Assembly: GCF_022024235.1 (NCBI RefSeq) | Contig: NZ_CP091799.1 | Coordinates: forward strand, 511,001-575,000 | Direction of reading: 5' to 3' | Length of the DNA: 64,000 bases | Source of the DNA: Segatella baroniae B14 | GTDB lineage: Bacteria; Bacteroidota; Bacteroidia; Bacteroidales; Bacteroidaceae | Shown: piece by piece, positions 18,557 to 26,596 of the stretch | How the letters are laid out: each line of letters opens with the position of its first letter | Position numbering within the stretch: the stretch's first letter is position 1 | The notes under the pieces: generated by a model | What the model saw: only the letters and a program-made list of their open reading frames with translations | Database searches by the model: none | What the model was told of the DNA's origin: nothing | Made by a program: the position numbers and the translations under genes

Positions 18557-19899
18557 AAATTCAAGAGATAATTAATAAATTAGGTATTACTCCTAATGCC
18601 ATGCAAGAAGAATCTATAGATGCTGTACTCCATCATCGTGATAATATCACAATCTTGTCACCAACGGGTTCTGGTAAAACTCTTGCATACCTTCTTCCTT
18701 TAACTCAATTGGTTTCTGAAGATTGTAATGAAGTGCAGGCTGTTATTATTGTGCCTGGACGAGAATTGGCACTCCAGTCGTCTACGGTGTTGAATAATAT
18801 GAAATGTGGACTTCGTAGCATGGCAGTATATGGTGGACGTCCAACGATGGATGAGCATCGTATGATGCGTAAAGTACAGCCACAAATTCTTTTTGGAACG
18901 CCTGGTAGGTTGAATGACCACTTGGATAAAGGTAATTTCTTATCTGATACTGTCAAGTTTATCATAATTGATGAGTTTGATAAATGTCTTGAAATGGGAT
19001 TTCATGAAGAAATGCAGAACCTCATTAGTAAATTACCAGAAAAGGCCAGACAGATTTTGCTGAGTGCTACCCCAGCTGAAGAGATGCGTGAACAGCATAT
19101 TATAAATACTCGATTTAAAACCTTGAATTATTTGCAGGACGAAGAACAAGTACCTGCTCGTGTTCGTATTTATAAGGTAGATAGCCCAGAAAAAGATAAA
19201 TTACAAACTTTGGCTTATTTGCTTAGTAGTTTTAAAGGAAAAAGTACAATTGTTTTCTTGAATTATCGTGATTCTGTTGAGAGAACGGTAAAATATCTTC
19301 AAGAACAAGGATTTTCTACGAGTTTCTTTCATGGAGGTCTTGAACAGAAGCAACGTGAAGCTGCATTATATAAGTTCAGTAATGGTTCTGTTAATATTTT
19401 AGTGGCTACAGATTTAGCAAGTCGAGGTCTAGATATTCCTAATATTGATAATATTGTACATTATCATATTCCTGAATCAGAGGATGGATATATACATCGT
19501 GTAGGTAGAACTGCTCGTTGGGAAGCAAAAGGAAAAGCATTTTTCCTTTTGGGACCTGGTGAAGTCGTACCAGACTATGTTGATGAAGAAGTCGAGGAGT
19601 ATGAAATTCCGGAAGAAACGGTTGCTTTTAGAAAGGAACATGATAAATTTGAAGTTTTTCCTGCTTTGATGGCTACTATTTATATAGGTAAGGGAAAAAA
19701 AGATAAAATTAGCAAAGGTGATATTCTTGGCTTCCTATGTAAAAAGGCTGGATTGAAAGGAAATGAAATTGGTCGAATTGATATAGAGGATCGTTTTTGC
19801 TATGCAGCAGTACTTCGTAGTAAAGTTAATATAGTTATTAATCAGACTAAAGGTGAAAAAATAAAAGGAATACGGACAGTTGTGGAAAAAGTGAAATAA
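18553..19899 (+). CDS. DEAD-box RNA helicase (DbpA-like C-terminus)
   Basis: A 448-aa ATP-dependent RNA helicase. Motif I is SPTGSGKT, motif Ia VPGRELA, motif II is DEFD in place of DEAD, motif III SAT, motif V ATDLASRGLDIP and motif VI HRVGRTAR. The last 80 residues (YIGKGKKDKISKGDILGFLC...IDIEDRFCYAAV) match the DbpA RNA-binding domain, which in E. coli DbpA targets 23S rRNA hairpin 92. A role in 50S assembly is likely by analogy. Confidence 0.9.
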   Translation: MKIQEIINKLGITPNAMQEESIDAVLHHRDNITILSPTGSGKTLAYLLPLTQLVSEDCNEVQAVIIVPGRELALQSSTVLNNMKCGLRSMAVYGGRPTMDEHRMMRKVQPQILFGTPGRLNDHLDKGNFLSDTVKFIIIDEFDKCLEMGFHEEMQNLISKLPEKARQILLSATPAEEMREQHIINTRFKTLNYLQDEEQVPARVRIYKVDSPEKDKLQTLAYLLSSFKGKSTIVFLNYRDSVERTVKYLQEQGFSTSFFHGGLEQKQREAALYKFSNGSVNILVATDLASRGLDIPNIDNIVHYHIPESEDGYIHRVGRTARWEAKGKAFFLLGPGEVVPDYVDEEVEEYEIPEETVAFRKEHDKFEVFPALMATIYIGKGKKDKISKGDILGFLCKKAGLKGNEIGRIDIEDRFCYAAVLRSKVNIVINQTKGEKIKGIRTVVEKVK

Positions 19900-20021
19900 A
19901 ATAGCCTTTTCATGTGCATTATGTCAAACAAAAGTGACAATATGAAAGAAGAAATTGAATTTTGATAATTTTTTGCTAAAATATTTTGCTATATAAAATA
20001 AAAAGTGTAATTTCGCAATCG

Positions 20022-20043
20022 TAATTTTGGTACATACGTGTAC
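20022..20043 (+). promoter_or_regulatory. serC promoter region with small inverted repeat
   Basis: TAATTTTG at 20022-20029 fits the -7 box. It is followed immediately by the inverted repeat GTACA-TACG-TGTAC (20030-20043), which would sit at the transcription start and could be an operator. No exact -33 TTTG is present. Confidence 0.4.
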
Positions 20044-20078
20044 GTTTTTATACTAAAGTCAAATAAATAAACATTCAG

Positions 20079-21146
20079 ATGAAGAAGTACAACTTTAATG
20101 CAGGTCCATCAATGCTTCCACGTGAGGTAATTGAGAACACAGCTAAGCAGATTTTGGATTTCAATGGCTCTGGACTCTCTCTGATGGAGATTAGTCATCG
20201 TGCTAAAGATTTCCAACCAGTAGTAGATGAGGCTGAGGCTCTTGTCAAGGAATTGCTCAACGTTCCTGAGGGCTACTCCGTTATATTCCTGGGTGGTGGT
20301 GCTTCCTTGCAGTTTATGCAGATTCCAGCAAATTTCTTGATAAAAAAAGCTGGTTACGTAAACTCTGGTACATGGGCCAAGAAGGCTATGAAGGAAGCTA
20401 AACTGTTTGGAGAAGTAGTTGAAGTTGCCTCCTCCGCTGATGATAATTATACCCATCTTCCTCATAACTATGAAATTCCAGCAGATTTGGATTATCTTCA
20501 TATCTGTACTAACAATACAATCTTTGGTACCGAGCTTCGTGAGGATATTGATGCTCCAGTTCGTTTGATAGCTGATATGTCTTCTGATATTCTTAGCCGT
20601 CCTGTAGATGTTTCAAAATATGATGCAATTTATGCAGGTGCACAGAAGAATATGTCTATGGCTGGTGTAACCGTTATTATAGTTAAGGATGATGTTTTGG
20701 GTAAGGCTCCACGTGAATTGCCAACAATGTTAGACTATCGTACACACGTAGAGAAGGGTAGTATGTTTAATACTCCTCCTGTAGTTCCTATTTATACTTT
20801 AATGGAAACATTGCGCTGGGTTAAGGCTCAGGGTGGTGTTAAAGAAATGGATCGTCGTGCTCATGAACGTGCAGAAGCTTTGTATGCGGAAATCGATCGT
20901 AATAAGTTGTTCCGTGGTACAGTTGCTAAAGAAGACCGCTCTTTGATGAATATCTGTTTTGTTATGAACGATGAATTCAAAGATCTTGAAAAATCTTTCT
21001 TAGACTTCGCTACAGAGCGCGGTATGGTTGGTATCAAAGGACATCGTTCTGTGGGTGGCTTCCGTGCTAGCTGCTATAATGCCATGACTATGGAAGGGGT
21101 TAATGCGTTAATCCAAACTATGAAGGATTTTGAAGCTCAGCATTAA
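20079..21146 (+). CDS. serC: Phosphoserine aminotransferase
   Basis: A PLP enzyme that transaminates 3-phosphohydroxypyruvate to phosphoserine (and acts in PLP synthesis in some bacteria). Length 355 aa is normal. Features: [12 protein letters not shown] at the N-terminus, [10 protein letters not shown] binding phosphate, and the PLP lysine Lys190 in [12 protein letters not shown]. The C-terminus has [15 protein letters not shown]. It is followed by serA, 82 bp downstream past a short hairpin, so both serine genes are together. Confidence 0.96.
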   Translation: MKKYNFNAGPSMLPREVIENTAKQILDFNGSGLSLMEISHRAKDFQPVVDEAEALVKELLNVPEGYSVIFLGGGASLQFMQIPANFLIKKAGYVNSGTWAKKAMKEAKLFGEVVEVASSADDNYTHLPHNYEIPADLDYLHICTNNTIFGTELREDIDAPVRLIADMSSDILSRPVDVSKYDAIYAGAQKNMSMAGVTVIIVKDDVLGKAPRELPTMLDYRTHVEKGSMFNTPPVVPIYTLMETLRWVKAQGGVKEMDRRAHERAEALYAEIDRNKLFRGTVAKEDRSLMNICFVMNDEFKDLEKSFLDFATERGMVGIKGHRSVGGFRASCYNAMTMEGVNALIQTMKDFEAQH

Positions 21147-21169
21147 TTCTCTATAAAAAAATAATTTAT

Positions 21170-21192
21170 TCCCTCTGATTTATTCAGAGGGA
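21170..21192 (+). terminator. Hairpin between serC and serA
   Basis: TCCCTCTGA (21170-21178) pairs perfectly with TCAGAGGGA (21184-21192) around a 5-nt loop, followed by TTTCTATTT. It may partly terminate transcription and set the serC/serA ratio. Confidence 0.6.
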
Positions 21193-21228
21193 TTTCTATT
21201 TGTAACAAAAATAATAAATATATAATCC

Positions 21229-22146
21229 ATGAAAGTATTAGTTGCAACAGAAAAACCATTCGCAGCAGCAGCTGTTGAGGGTATAAAAAAAGAAATAGAA
21301 GCTGCGGGCAATGAGCTTGTCTTGCTTGAAAGATATACTGAAAAAGCTCAATTACTTGATGCTGTAAAGGATGTGGATGCTATGATCGTACGTTCCGATA
21401 AAGTTACTTCTGAAGTACTTGATGCTGCATCTCAGTTGAAAATTGTTGTTCGTGCCGGTGCTGGTTATGACTCTATTGATACAGCCTATGCTAAGCAGAA
21501 GAATATTGTTGTTGAAAACACTCCAGGTCAGAATGCTAATGCTGTAGCAGAGTTAGTGTTTGGTATGCTGGTTTATGCAGTTCGTAATTTCTTCAATGGT
21601 AAGGCTGGTTCAGAGTTGAAGGGCAAACGACTTGGTATCTTGGCTTTTGGTAATGTTGGACGAAATGTGGCTCGTATTGCTAAAGGTTTTGGTATGGAAG
21701 TATCTGCTTATGATGCATTTTGTCCTGCTGATGTTATAGAGGCTGCAGGTGTTCATGCTTGTAAGTCTCAAGAAGAATTATTCCAGACAAGTGATGTCGT
21801 ATCTCTTCATATTCCTGCTACAGCTGAGACAATAAAAAGCATTAACTATGCATTAGTTAATCAGATGCCTAAGGGTGGTATTCTTGTAAATACAGCACGA
21901 AAAGAGGTTATTAACGAAGAAGAACTCCTAAAATTGTTGGCTGAGCGTGAAGATTTGAAGTACGTTGCAGACATTAAGCCTGATGCTGATGCAGAATTTG
22001 TAAAGTTTGAAGGTCGTTATTTCGCTACACCGAAGAAAATGGGAGCTCAGACAGCAGAAGCTAATGTTAATGCGGGTATTGCAGCAGCTAAGCAAATTAA
22101 TGCATTCTTCAAGGATGGTGATACCAAATTTCAAGTAAATAAGTAA
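21229..22146 (+). CDS. serA: D-3-phosphoglycerate dehydrogenase (short, Lys-type)
   Basis: Oxidises 3-phosphoglycerate to 3-phosphohydroxypyruvate with NAD+. The 305-aa protein has the D-2-hydroxyacid dehydrogenase fold but no C-terminal ASB/ACT regulatory domains. The Rossmann loop reads AFGNVGR (a GxGxxG variant), and NTARKEVINEEEL carries the substrate arginine. The usual catalytic His in TPHxGA is replaced by Lys (TPKKMGA, Lys269/Lys270). This matches the type IIIK enzymes described for Bacteroidales and Entamoeba, so the change is a known subtype and not damage. Confidence 0.94.
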   Translation: MKVLVATEKPFAAAAVEGIKKEIEAAGNELVLLERYTEKAQLLDAVKDVDAMIVRSDKVTSEVLDAASQLKIVVRAGAGYDSIDTAYAKQKNIVVENTPGQNANAVAELVFGMLVYAVRNFFNGKAGSELKGKRLGILAFGNVGRNVARIAKGFGMEVSAYDAFCPADVIEAAGVHACKSQEELFQTSDVVSLHIPATAETIKSINYALVNQMPKGGILVNTARKEVINEEELLKLLAEREDLKYVADIKPDADAEFVKFEGRYFATPKKMGAQTAEANVNAGIAAAKQINAFFKDGDTKFQVNK

Positions 22147-22165
22147 TACACCAATATTATTATAT

Positions 22166-22200
22166 AAAGCAGACTTCCATGTAGAGGTCTGCTTTTTTTT
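22166..22200 (+). terminator. Rho-independent terminator after serA
   Basis: A 12-bp stem (22166-22177 with 22184-22195, one G-T) with a 6-nt loop, followed by a run of eight or more T. Confidence 0.92.
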
Positions 22201-22243
22201 AGATATAATTTTAGAATGATTTTATTATATCGCTTTTTTTTTA

Positions 22244-22251
22244 TACCTTTG
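22244..22251 (+). promoter_or_regulatory. -7 box of the DUF1015 gene
   Basis: TACCTTTG, a TAnnTTTG match, with a leader of about 30 nt to ATG 22286. There is no exact TTTG at -33. Confidence 0.55.
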
Positions 22252-22285
22252 CAATATATTCATTCTAAATTTAACTTGTACAGTT

Positions 22286-23533
22286 ATGGCAACAGTTAAA
22301 CCATTTAAGGGTATTCGCCCACCAAAGGAGCTTGTAGAAAAAGTAGAATCTCGTCCTTATGACGTTTTGAATTCAGATGAGGCTCGTGCAGAAGCTGGTA
22401 CAAATGAAATGAGTTTGTATCATATTATTAAGCCAGAGATTAATTTTGAACCTGGTACTTCTGAATATGATCCTCGCGTTTATGCAAGTGCGGCAGAGCA
22501 ATTCCAAAAATTTCAAGATAAAGGTTGGTTAGTACAAGACGAAAAGGAGCATTATTATATTTATGCTCAAACCATGAATGGTAAAACACAGTATGGTCTT
22601 GTTGTTGGTGCTTATGTAGAAGACTATATGACAGGCGTTATAAAAAAGCATGAGCTTACTCGTCGTGACAAAGAAGAAGATCGAATGAAGCATGTTCGTG
22701 TCAATAATGCTAATATCGAACCGGTATTCTTTGCTTATCCAGATGATAAGGTGTTGGATGATCTTGTTGCTCGTTATGCTGCTACAGAGCCTGTTTATGA
22801 TTTTATAGCCCCAATAGATGGTTTCCGTCATCAGTTCTGGATTATCAGTGATGATCAAGATATAGCTACAGTAACAGCTGAATTTGATAAAATGCCAAGT
22901 TTATATATTGCTGACGGTCATCATCGATCAGCAGCAGCGGCTTTAGTTGGCGCAGAAAAAGCTAAGCAGAATCCTAACCATACAGGTAAGGAAGAATATA
23001 ATTATTTTATGGCAGTTTGTTTTCCTGCTAATCAGTTAACTATTTTAGATTACAACCGTGTTATAACCGATTTGAATGGTTTAACATCCGAAGAATTTTT
23101 GACTAAGTTAGCTGATAACTTTATTGTCGAACTGAAAGGTGCTGATGAATATAAACCACAGGAACTTCATGAATTCTCACTATATTTGGATAGTCAGTGG
23201 TATAGTTTGAAGGCAAAACCTGGAACATTTGATAATAGCGACCCTATTGGTGTACTTGATGTTGATATCTCTTCAAGATTGATTCTTGATGAGATCTTAG
23301 ATATTAAAGACCTTCGTTCAAGTAATCGTATTGATTTTGTTGGTGGTCTTCGTGGTTTGAAGGAATTAAAGCGTCGTGTCGATAGTGGTGAAATGCGTTT
23401 GGCGCTGGCTCTTTATCCTGTTAGTATGAAGCAAATTATGGATATTGCCGATAGTGGTAAGATCATGCCACCTAAGGCAACATGGTTTGAACCTAAACTA
23501 CGTTCGGGTCTGATAATTCATAAATTAGTATAA
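22286..23533 (+). CDS. DUF1015 family protein
   Basis: A 415-aa cytosolic protein of the DUF1015 family. Recognised by KPFKGIRPPKELVEKVESRPYDV at the N-terminus, the long KKHELTRRDKEEDRMKHVR helix, the YIADGHHRSAAA motif near residue 210, and LYPVSMKQIMDIADSGKIMPPKAT near the C-terminus. DUF1015 genes often lie beside serA in Bacteroidetes and clostridia, as here. The ADGHHR motif resembles ParB-like/Srx nucleotide-handling sites, and recent work links the family to a serine kinase-type fold; function here is not proven. Confidence 0.88.
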   Translation: MATVKPFKGIRPPKELVEKVESRPYDVLNSDEARAEAGTNEMSLYHIIKPEINFEPGTSEYDPRVYASAAEQFQKFQDKGWLVQDEKEHYYIYAQTMNGKTQYGLVVGAYVEDYMTGVIKKHELTRRDKEEDRMKHVRVNNANIEPVFFAYPDDKVLDDLVARYAATEPVYDFIAPIDGFRHQFWIISDDQDIATVTAEFDKMPSLYIADGHHRSAAAALVGAEKAKQNPNHTGKEEYNYFMAVCFPANQLTILDYNRVITDLNGLTSEEFLTKLADNFIVELKGADEYKPQELHEFSLYLDSQWYSLKAKPGTFDNSDPIGVLDVDISSRLILDEILDIKDLRSSNRIDFVGGLRGLKELKRRVDSGEMRLALALYPVSMKQIMDIADSGKIMPPKATWFEPKLRSGLIIHKLV

Positions 23534-23559
23534 TAACTCAATATCATCTATCATTACGA

Positions 23560-24147
23560 ATGACAGACGAATATAAAACTATATCTAATAAGACAGGCAA
23601 GGGAACTTACACCGAGAAAAGGAGTAAGTTCCTTGCTTTTTCTCATCATGTGGATACTCTTGATGAGATAAAAGAGCTAGTGGCTTCTTATAAAAAACAA
23701 TATTATGACGCCCGCCATGTATGCTATGCTTATGTCTTGGGGGCTGCTCGAGAAGAGTTTCGTGCCAATGATGATGGTGAGCCAAGTAGCACTGCTGGAA
23801 AACCTATTCTTGGGCAGATTAATAGTAATGAGCTTACGAATATCCTTATTGTAGTTGTTCGTTATTATGGTGGAGTAAATTTGGGTACAGGAGGACTTAT
23901 CGTAGCTTATCGCACAGCTGCAGCTGAAGCCATTGCTGATTCTGATATAGAAACTAAGCAGGTAGAAGAAGATGTTGAGTATCAGTTTACTTATCCTATG
24001 ATGAATGGTGTGATGCGAATTGTTAAAGAAATGCAACCTCAAATTATTAATCAGCATTTTGATAATACTTGTTCTATAACCCTTCGTATCAGGAAAAGTG
24101 AGGCAGAACAACTTCGAAGTAGATTAGCGAAATTAGATTTTGAATAA
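23560..24147 (+). CDS. yigZ: YigZ/IMPACT family protein
   Basis: A 195-aa protein of the UPF0029/IMPACT family. The N-terminal domain has KGTYTEKRSKFLAFSHHV, ARHVCYAYVLG, the invariant DGEPSSTAGKPILGQI and VVRYYGGVNLGTGGL; the C-terminal ferredoxin-like DUF1949 part follows residue 135. The family is linked to translation or stalled-ribosome biology, without a firm bacterial role. It is 26 bp after the DUF1015 gene and probably cotranscribed. Confidence 0.92.
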   Translation: MTDEYKTISNKTGKGTYTEKRSKFLAFSHHVDTLDEIKELVASYKKQYYDARHVCYAYVLGAAREEFRANDDGEPSSTAGKPILGQINSNELTNILIVVVRYYGGVNLGTGGLIVAYRTAAAEAIADSDIETKQVEEDVEYQFTYPMMNGVMRIVKEMQPQIINQHFDNTCSITLRIRKSEAEQLRSRLAKLDFE

Positions 24148-24164
24148 AAAAATATCTAATATTT

Positions 24165-24195
24165 TTTGTTGTTTGAAGAAATATATGTACTTTTG
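24165..24195 (+). promoter_or_regulatory. tRNA-Ser promoter
   Basis: TTTG (24165-24168), 19 bp, TACTTTTG (24188-24195), 16 bases before the mature tRNA 5' end. Confidence 0.8.
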
Positions 24196-24211
24196 TTAGT
24201 ACAATTTAATA

Positions 24212-24300
24212 GGAAGAATGGCAGAGTGATCGAATGCGCTGGACTCGAAATCCAGTATACCTCTTTCGGGGTATCGGGGGTTTGAATCCCCCTTCTTCCG
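24212..24300 (+). tRNA. tRNA-Ser (CGA)
   Basis: An 89-nt type II tRNA with a long variable arm (TACCTCTTTCGGGGTA). The acceptor stem GGAAGAA pairs with TTCTTCC at 24293-24299 and the discriminator is G. The anticodon loop CTCGAAA gives anticodon CGA. The T arm is GGGGGTTTGAATCCCCC. CCA is not encoded. An integrase remnant lies 143 bp downstream. Confidence 0.95.
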
Positions 24301-24312
24301 CAAGGATATTGT

Positions 24313-24349
24313 AAAGGGAAGGTTTATACGGCTTTCCCTTTTATTTTTT
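24313..24349 (+). terminator. Terminator of tRNA-Ser
   Basis: Arms 24313-24322 and 24332-24341 (about 10 bp, one G-T) followed by TATTTTTTG. Confidence 0.75.
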
Positions 24350-24443
24350 GTATACATGCTTTACGTAGTATTTACACACTTCAATACTATTATTTACACT
24401 TTCTTTTCTTTTTCAAAATTATCATTCTAATTGTATTATATAA

Positions 24444-24593
24444 ATGGTGGATAGCAAAATACCCCAGTTAAACTTTGTGTTTGATAGAAGAAAGGTAGCC
24501 ACTCCAAATAAAAAAGCCTCTGTTGAACTTAGAATAACACATGACTATAAGCAAAAGTATATTAGTACTGGTGTTATGTTTTACTCTGTCTAA
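24444..24593 (+). pseudogene. Integrase N-terminal remnant
   Basis: A 49-codon open frame that matches in style the arm-binding N-terminal domain of Bacteroidetes tyrosine recombinases: LNFVFDRRKVATPNKKASVE, then LRITHDYKQKYISTGV. After VMFYSV the frame stops at TAA, and no core-binding or catalytic domain (R-H-R-Y) follows in any frame before 25 kb. It therefore looks like the 5' stub of a decayed integrase next to tRNA-Ser, which is a typical integration site. Family assignment rests on recall of the domain pattern (LRIT..K.KYISTG). Confidence 0.65.
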
Positions 24594-24671
24594 AGGAAAG
24601 ATGGTAAGGTGTTTTGAATTTTATTGATATGAATCGTCGTGTGTACTGTTTTGGTATGCTGATAAATGCAT

Positions 24672-24833
24672 GGCAAAAGTATAGTGTTTACGGATTATAA
24701 GTATGGTGTTTATTGATTAAAAACATAGTGTTTATGCAGTGAAAGCATAGTGTTTGTCAGCTCAAATATAAACTTTTGCCTATCATGAGCTATGGTTTTA
24801 TAGGAAAAAGGGTAGAGTGTTATAGAAAAATGC
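24672..24833. repeat. 22-bp-phased repeat array bounded by inverted repeats
   Basis: Four clear direct copies of a unit beginning (G/C)(T/A)AT(A/G)GTGTTT start at 24679, 24701, 24724 and 24746. They are bounded by a perfect 9-bp inverted repeat, GGCAAAAGT (24672-24680) and ACTTTTGCC (24772-24780). Two looser copies at 24790 and 24812 keep the 22-bp phase. The spacing is close to two helical turns, so all copies face the same side of the DNA. No open frame covers it. It could be protein-binding iterons, recombinase arm sites or a small non-autonomous element. Confidence 0.6.
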
Positions 24834-24917
24834 AAAATAGTCAGTCTAAAAGTTGAAGATTTTGAACTAGATTACGAATTCTAGTAGCTATGTTTTTTGA
24901 CATTTTTTCTAATTTTC

Positions 24918-24948
24918 TTTGTAATTTTCTAAAAATAAGTTATATTTG
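24918..24948 (+). promoter_or_regulatory. Promoter of the exopolysaccharide locus
   Basis: TTTG (24918-24921), 19 bp, TATATTTG (24941-24948). The predicted start near 24953 leaves a leader of about 145 nt before the first small gene; it contains a small stem (ACTCC 25043-25047 with GGAGT 25072-25076) just before the coding region. Confidence 0.75.
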
Positions 24949-25096
24949 CAGAATAATTTCTTTAAATAAGGTTTTTGTCCTAATAAGAGGGCAGATATTG
25001 GCGGAAAAGCTTTTAATCAAACTAACGAATAAATAAAATTTAACTCCGAATTCATATGAACGGATATATATGGAGTCAACTAAATGTAATGTAATT

Positions 25097-25207
25097 ATGG
25101 AAAATGTAGGAGCTATTTTTCTAAGCGTATTAATTATTTCTGTTTTAGAGAAGTTAATACCTCATTATCAGATGAAAATGATAGGTGGGAATAATATCAA
25201 ATTTTGA
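25097..25207 (+). CDS. 36-aa membrane peptide
   Basis: An ATG-initiated frame of 36 codons: MENVGAIFLSVLIISVLEKL, then IPHYQMKMIGGNNIKF. The first 18 residues form one hydrophobic helix and the tail is polar and basic. It is the first frame after a strong promoter and ends 13 bp before the HEAT-repeat gene, so position supports translation. It may be a small accessory subunit of the synthase complex (compare small PgaD or BcsF-type proteins) or only a leader peptide. No homolog is recognised. Confidence 0.45.
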   Translation: MENVGAIFLSVLIISVLEKLIPHYQMKMIGGNNIKF

Positions 25208-25220
25208 GAAATAAAATACT

Positions 25221-25589
25221 ATGAAAAATAAACATCGATATTTAATATTACTTGAAATCGCAATTCTTATTTTTATTGTATTACGATTGATTAATATAGG
25301 AGGAGAACCTGTGTTTAGTTCCAATAGTGGTTCATATGTTGTTCCAGGGACGATGACACGAGAATTTTCATTCTTTGATTATATTAGTTTTTTGGAATTT
25401 AGAGCGGATGAATACTTTGACGATTATGCTTTGGTTGTTCGCATATCTTTTATGATAGTATTGCTAAGTACTATAGTCTTGTTAGGTATTGTAGGACGTA
25501 TAAGCTATGAGGGATATGTATATCGGCAGCAAGCTCGCGTCTTAATCATTTTGTTAAGAAATATCATAACAATTTCGTGTCACTCTTAG
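25221..25589 (+). CDS. Membrane N-terminal part of a HEAT-repeat protein (frameshifted)
   Basis: A 122-codon frame with two transmembrane segments (about residues 7-24 and 72-94) separated by a periplasmic loop of about 48 residues. After residue 105 (YVYRQQAR) the frame runs into a non-homologous tail and a stop. The -1 frame continues sensibly from the same point as RLNHFVKKYHNNFVSLLDT, joining the HEAT-repeat frame. The intact gene was probably 25221-26596, about 458 codons, with one base missing near 25538 (GCTCGCGTCTT). I see no slippery heptamer for programmed frameshifting. Confidence 0.7.
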   Translation: MKNKHRYLILLEIAILIFIVLRLINIGGEPVFSSNSGSYVVPGTMTREFSFFDYISFLEFRADEYFDDYALVVRISFMIVLLSTIVLLGIVGRISYEGYVYRQQARVLIILLRNIITISCHS

Positions 25590-26596
25590 ATACTTGTGAT
25601 AATTATTCCAAGGCTCAGATTCGTGAAAAAATGGAATTAAAAGATGATTATTCCATTCATAATATGTTCCAAGTGAACGCCTGGTATGAATTATATACGA
25701 ATGAATATTGTAAGTTGGATAAATATTCTAATCGAGTCAACTTACATAATTTACTTGACATTACAGGCTTTAAGGAATATTGCGAGTTAGTACTTATCAG
25801 TGGTTCTTTGAAAGATAAAATTAAGGTGTTACAAATAAGTCAAATGTTGATGCTTCCCATAAGTATTAGTTATGTTTCTCGTCTAATAAATCACAAGGAT
25901 TCGGTTTTGCGTAAAGAAGCACGTATTTTTTATATGCTGAATTGTAAAGAAGATCCGTATGCTATGAATTTGACAGATGAGATGACGCATTGGGACAAAA
26001 TGCAAATGCATATGTTAAGTCGTATCTGCGTATTAGAAAAGAAACAACTGCCAAGTTTTTTATCTTTCGTTGAGCGATCTGATAATCCAGTCAATAAGGC
26101 ATTTTTTGTAGAAGAAGTAGGTTTCTGGTCAAGTAAAGATGATGTCAAGTTACTGATTCCTTTAGTGAAGTCATCTAATGAAAAAATAGCTCGTGCTGCA
26201 ATTAAGAGTATGGCTCGTAATCAAGTGGCAGAGTCTGTAGAAACAATGCAGAAGGTGTATATATCCAAATCAGATCATGAGCGTCGGTTGATATTACGTA
26301 CGCTATTTCTTATCCATTCAGGTCATTTAGAATCTTTTTATAAAAATGTTTATGAGTGTTCTGCTTCCTTTAAAACACGAAGGGTTGCATTACTTTGTTT
26401 ATTCGGATACAGTACAGAAGGTCAAAACCTATTTCATGCATTGTTACAACAGGCATCATCTGAAGAAAAAGTCTTATTTGAACAAGTGATGAATACGATA
26501 TATCTTGATAGAATTTATCGTGAAAACGTGGATATGTCGCTTCATCATGCAAATGAATTTGAAAATATTACTAGCTATGTCTCAAATACTCTTTGA
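25577..26596 (+). CDS. HEAT-repeat domain protein (C-terminal part after the frameshift)
   Basis: A 339-aa α-helical protein with HEAT-like repeats, for example VSRLINHKDSVLRKEARIF, LLIPLVKSSNEKIARAAIKS and MARNQVAESVETMQ. As drawn it starts at GTG 25577, overlapping the previous frame by 13 nt, but the frame is open back to 25511 and the natural reading is one membrane-anchored protein with two N-terminal helices and a cytosolic HEAT solenoid. It overlaps the start of the GT2 gene by 20 nt, so the two are coupled. HEAT proteins commonly form scaffolds, here probably for the synthase. Confidence 0.78.
   Translation: MSLLDTCDNYSKAQIREKMELKDDYSIHNMFQVNAWYELYTNEYCKLDKYSNRVNLHNLLDITGFKEYCELVLISGSLKDKIKVLQISQMLMLPISISYVSRLINHKDSVLRKEARIFYMLNCKEDPYAMNLTDEMTHWDKMQMHMLSRICVLEKKQLPSFLSFVERSDNPVNKAFFVEEVGFWSSKDDVKLLIPLVKSSNEKIARAAIKSMARNQVAESVETMQKVYISKSDHERRLILRTLFLIHSGHLESFYKNVYECSASFKTRRVALLCLFGYSTEGQNLFHALLQQASSEEKVLFEQVMNTIYLDRIYRENVDMSLHHANEFENITSYVSNTL

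Noticed and set aside
23677..24111. 144-codon minus-strand frame inside yigZ
   Set aside because: Antisense shadow of a conserved gene with no family resemblance.
24679..24833. CRISPR array
   Set aside because: The repeats are too short and too degenerate, are adjacent with no unique spacers of 25-40 bp, and no cas gene is present.
24953..25096. c-di-GMP or other riboswitch in the polysaccharide operon leader
   Set aside because: The leader has no GEMM-type GG...GAAA/tetraloop pattern and only one weak stem.
25520..25589. Programmed -1 ribosomal frameshift in the HEAT-repeat gene
   Set aside because: No X-XXY-YYZ heptamer in the zero frame within the overlap and no clear downstream pseudoknot.
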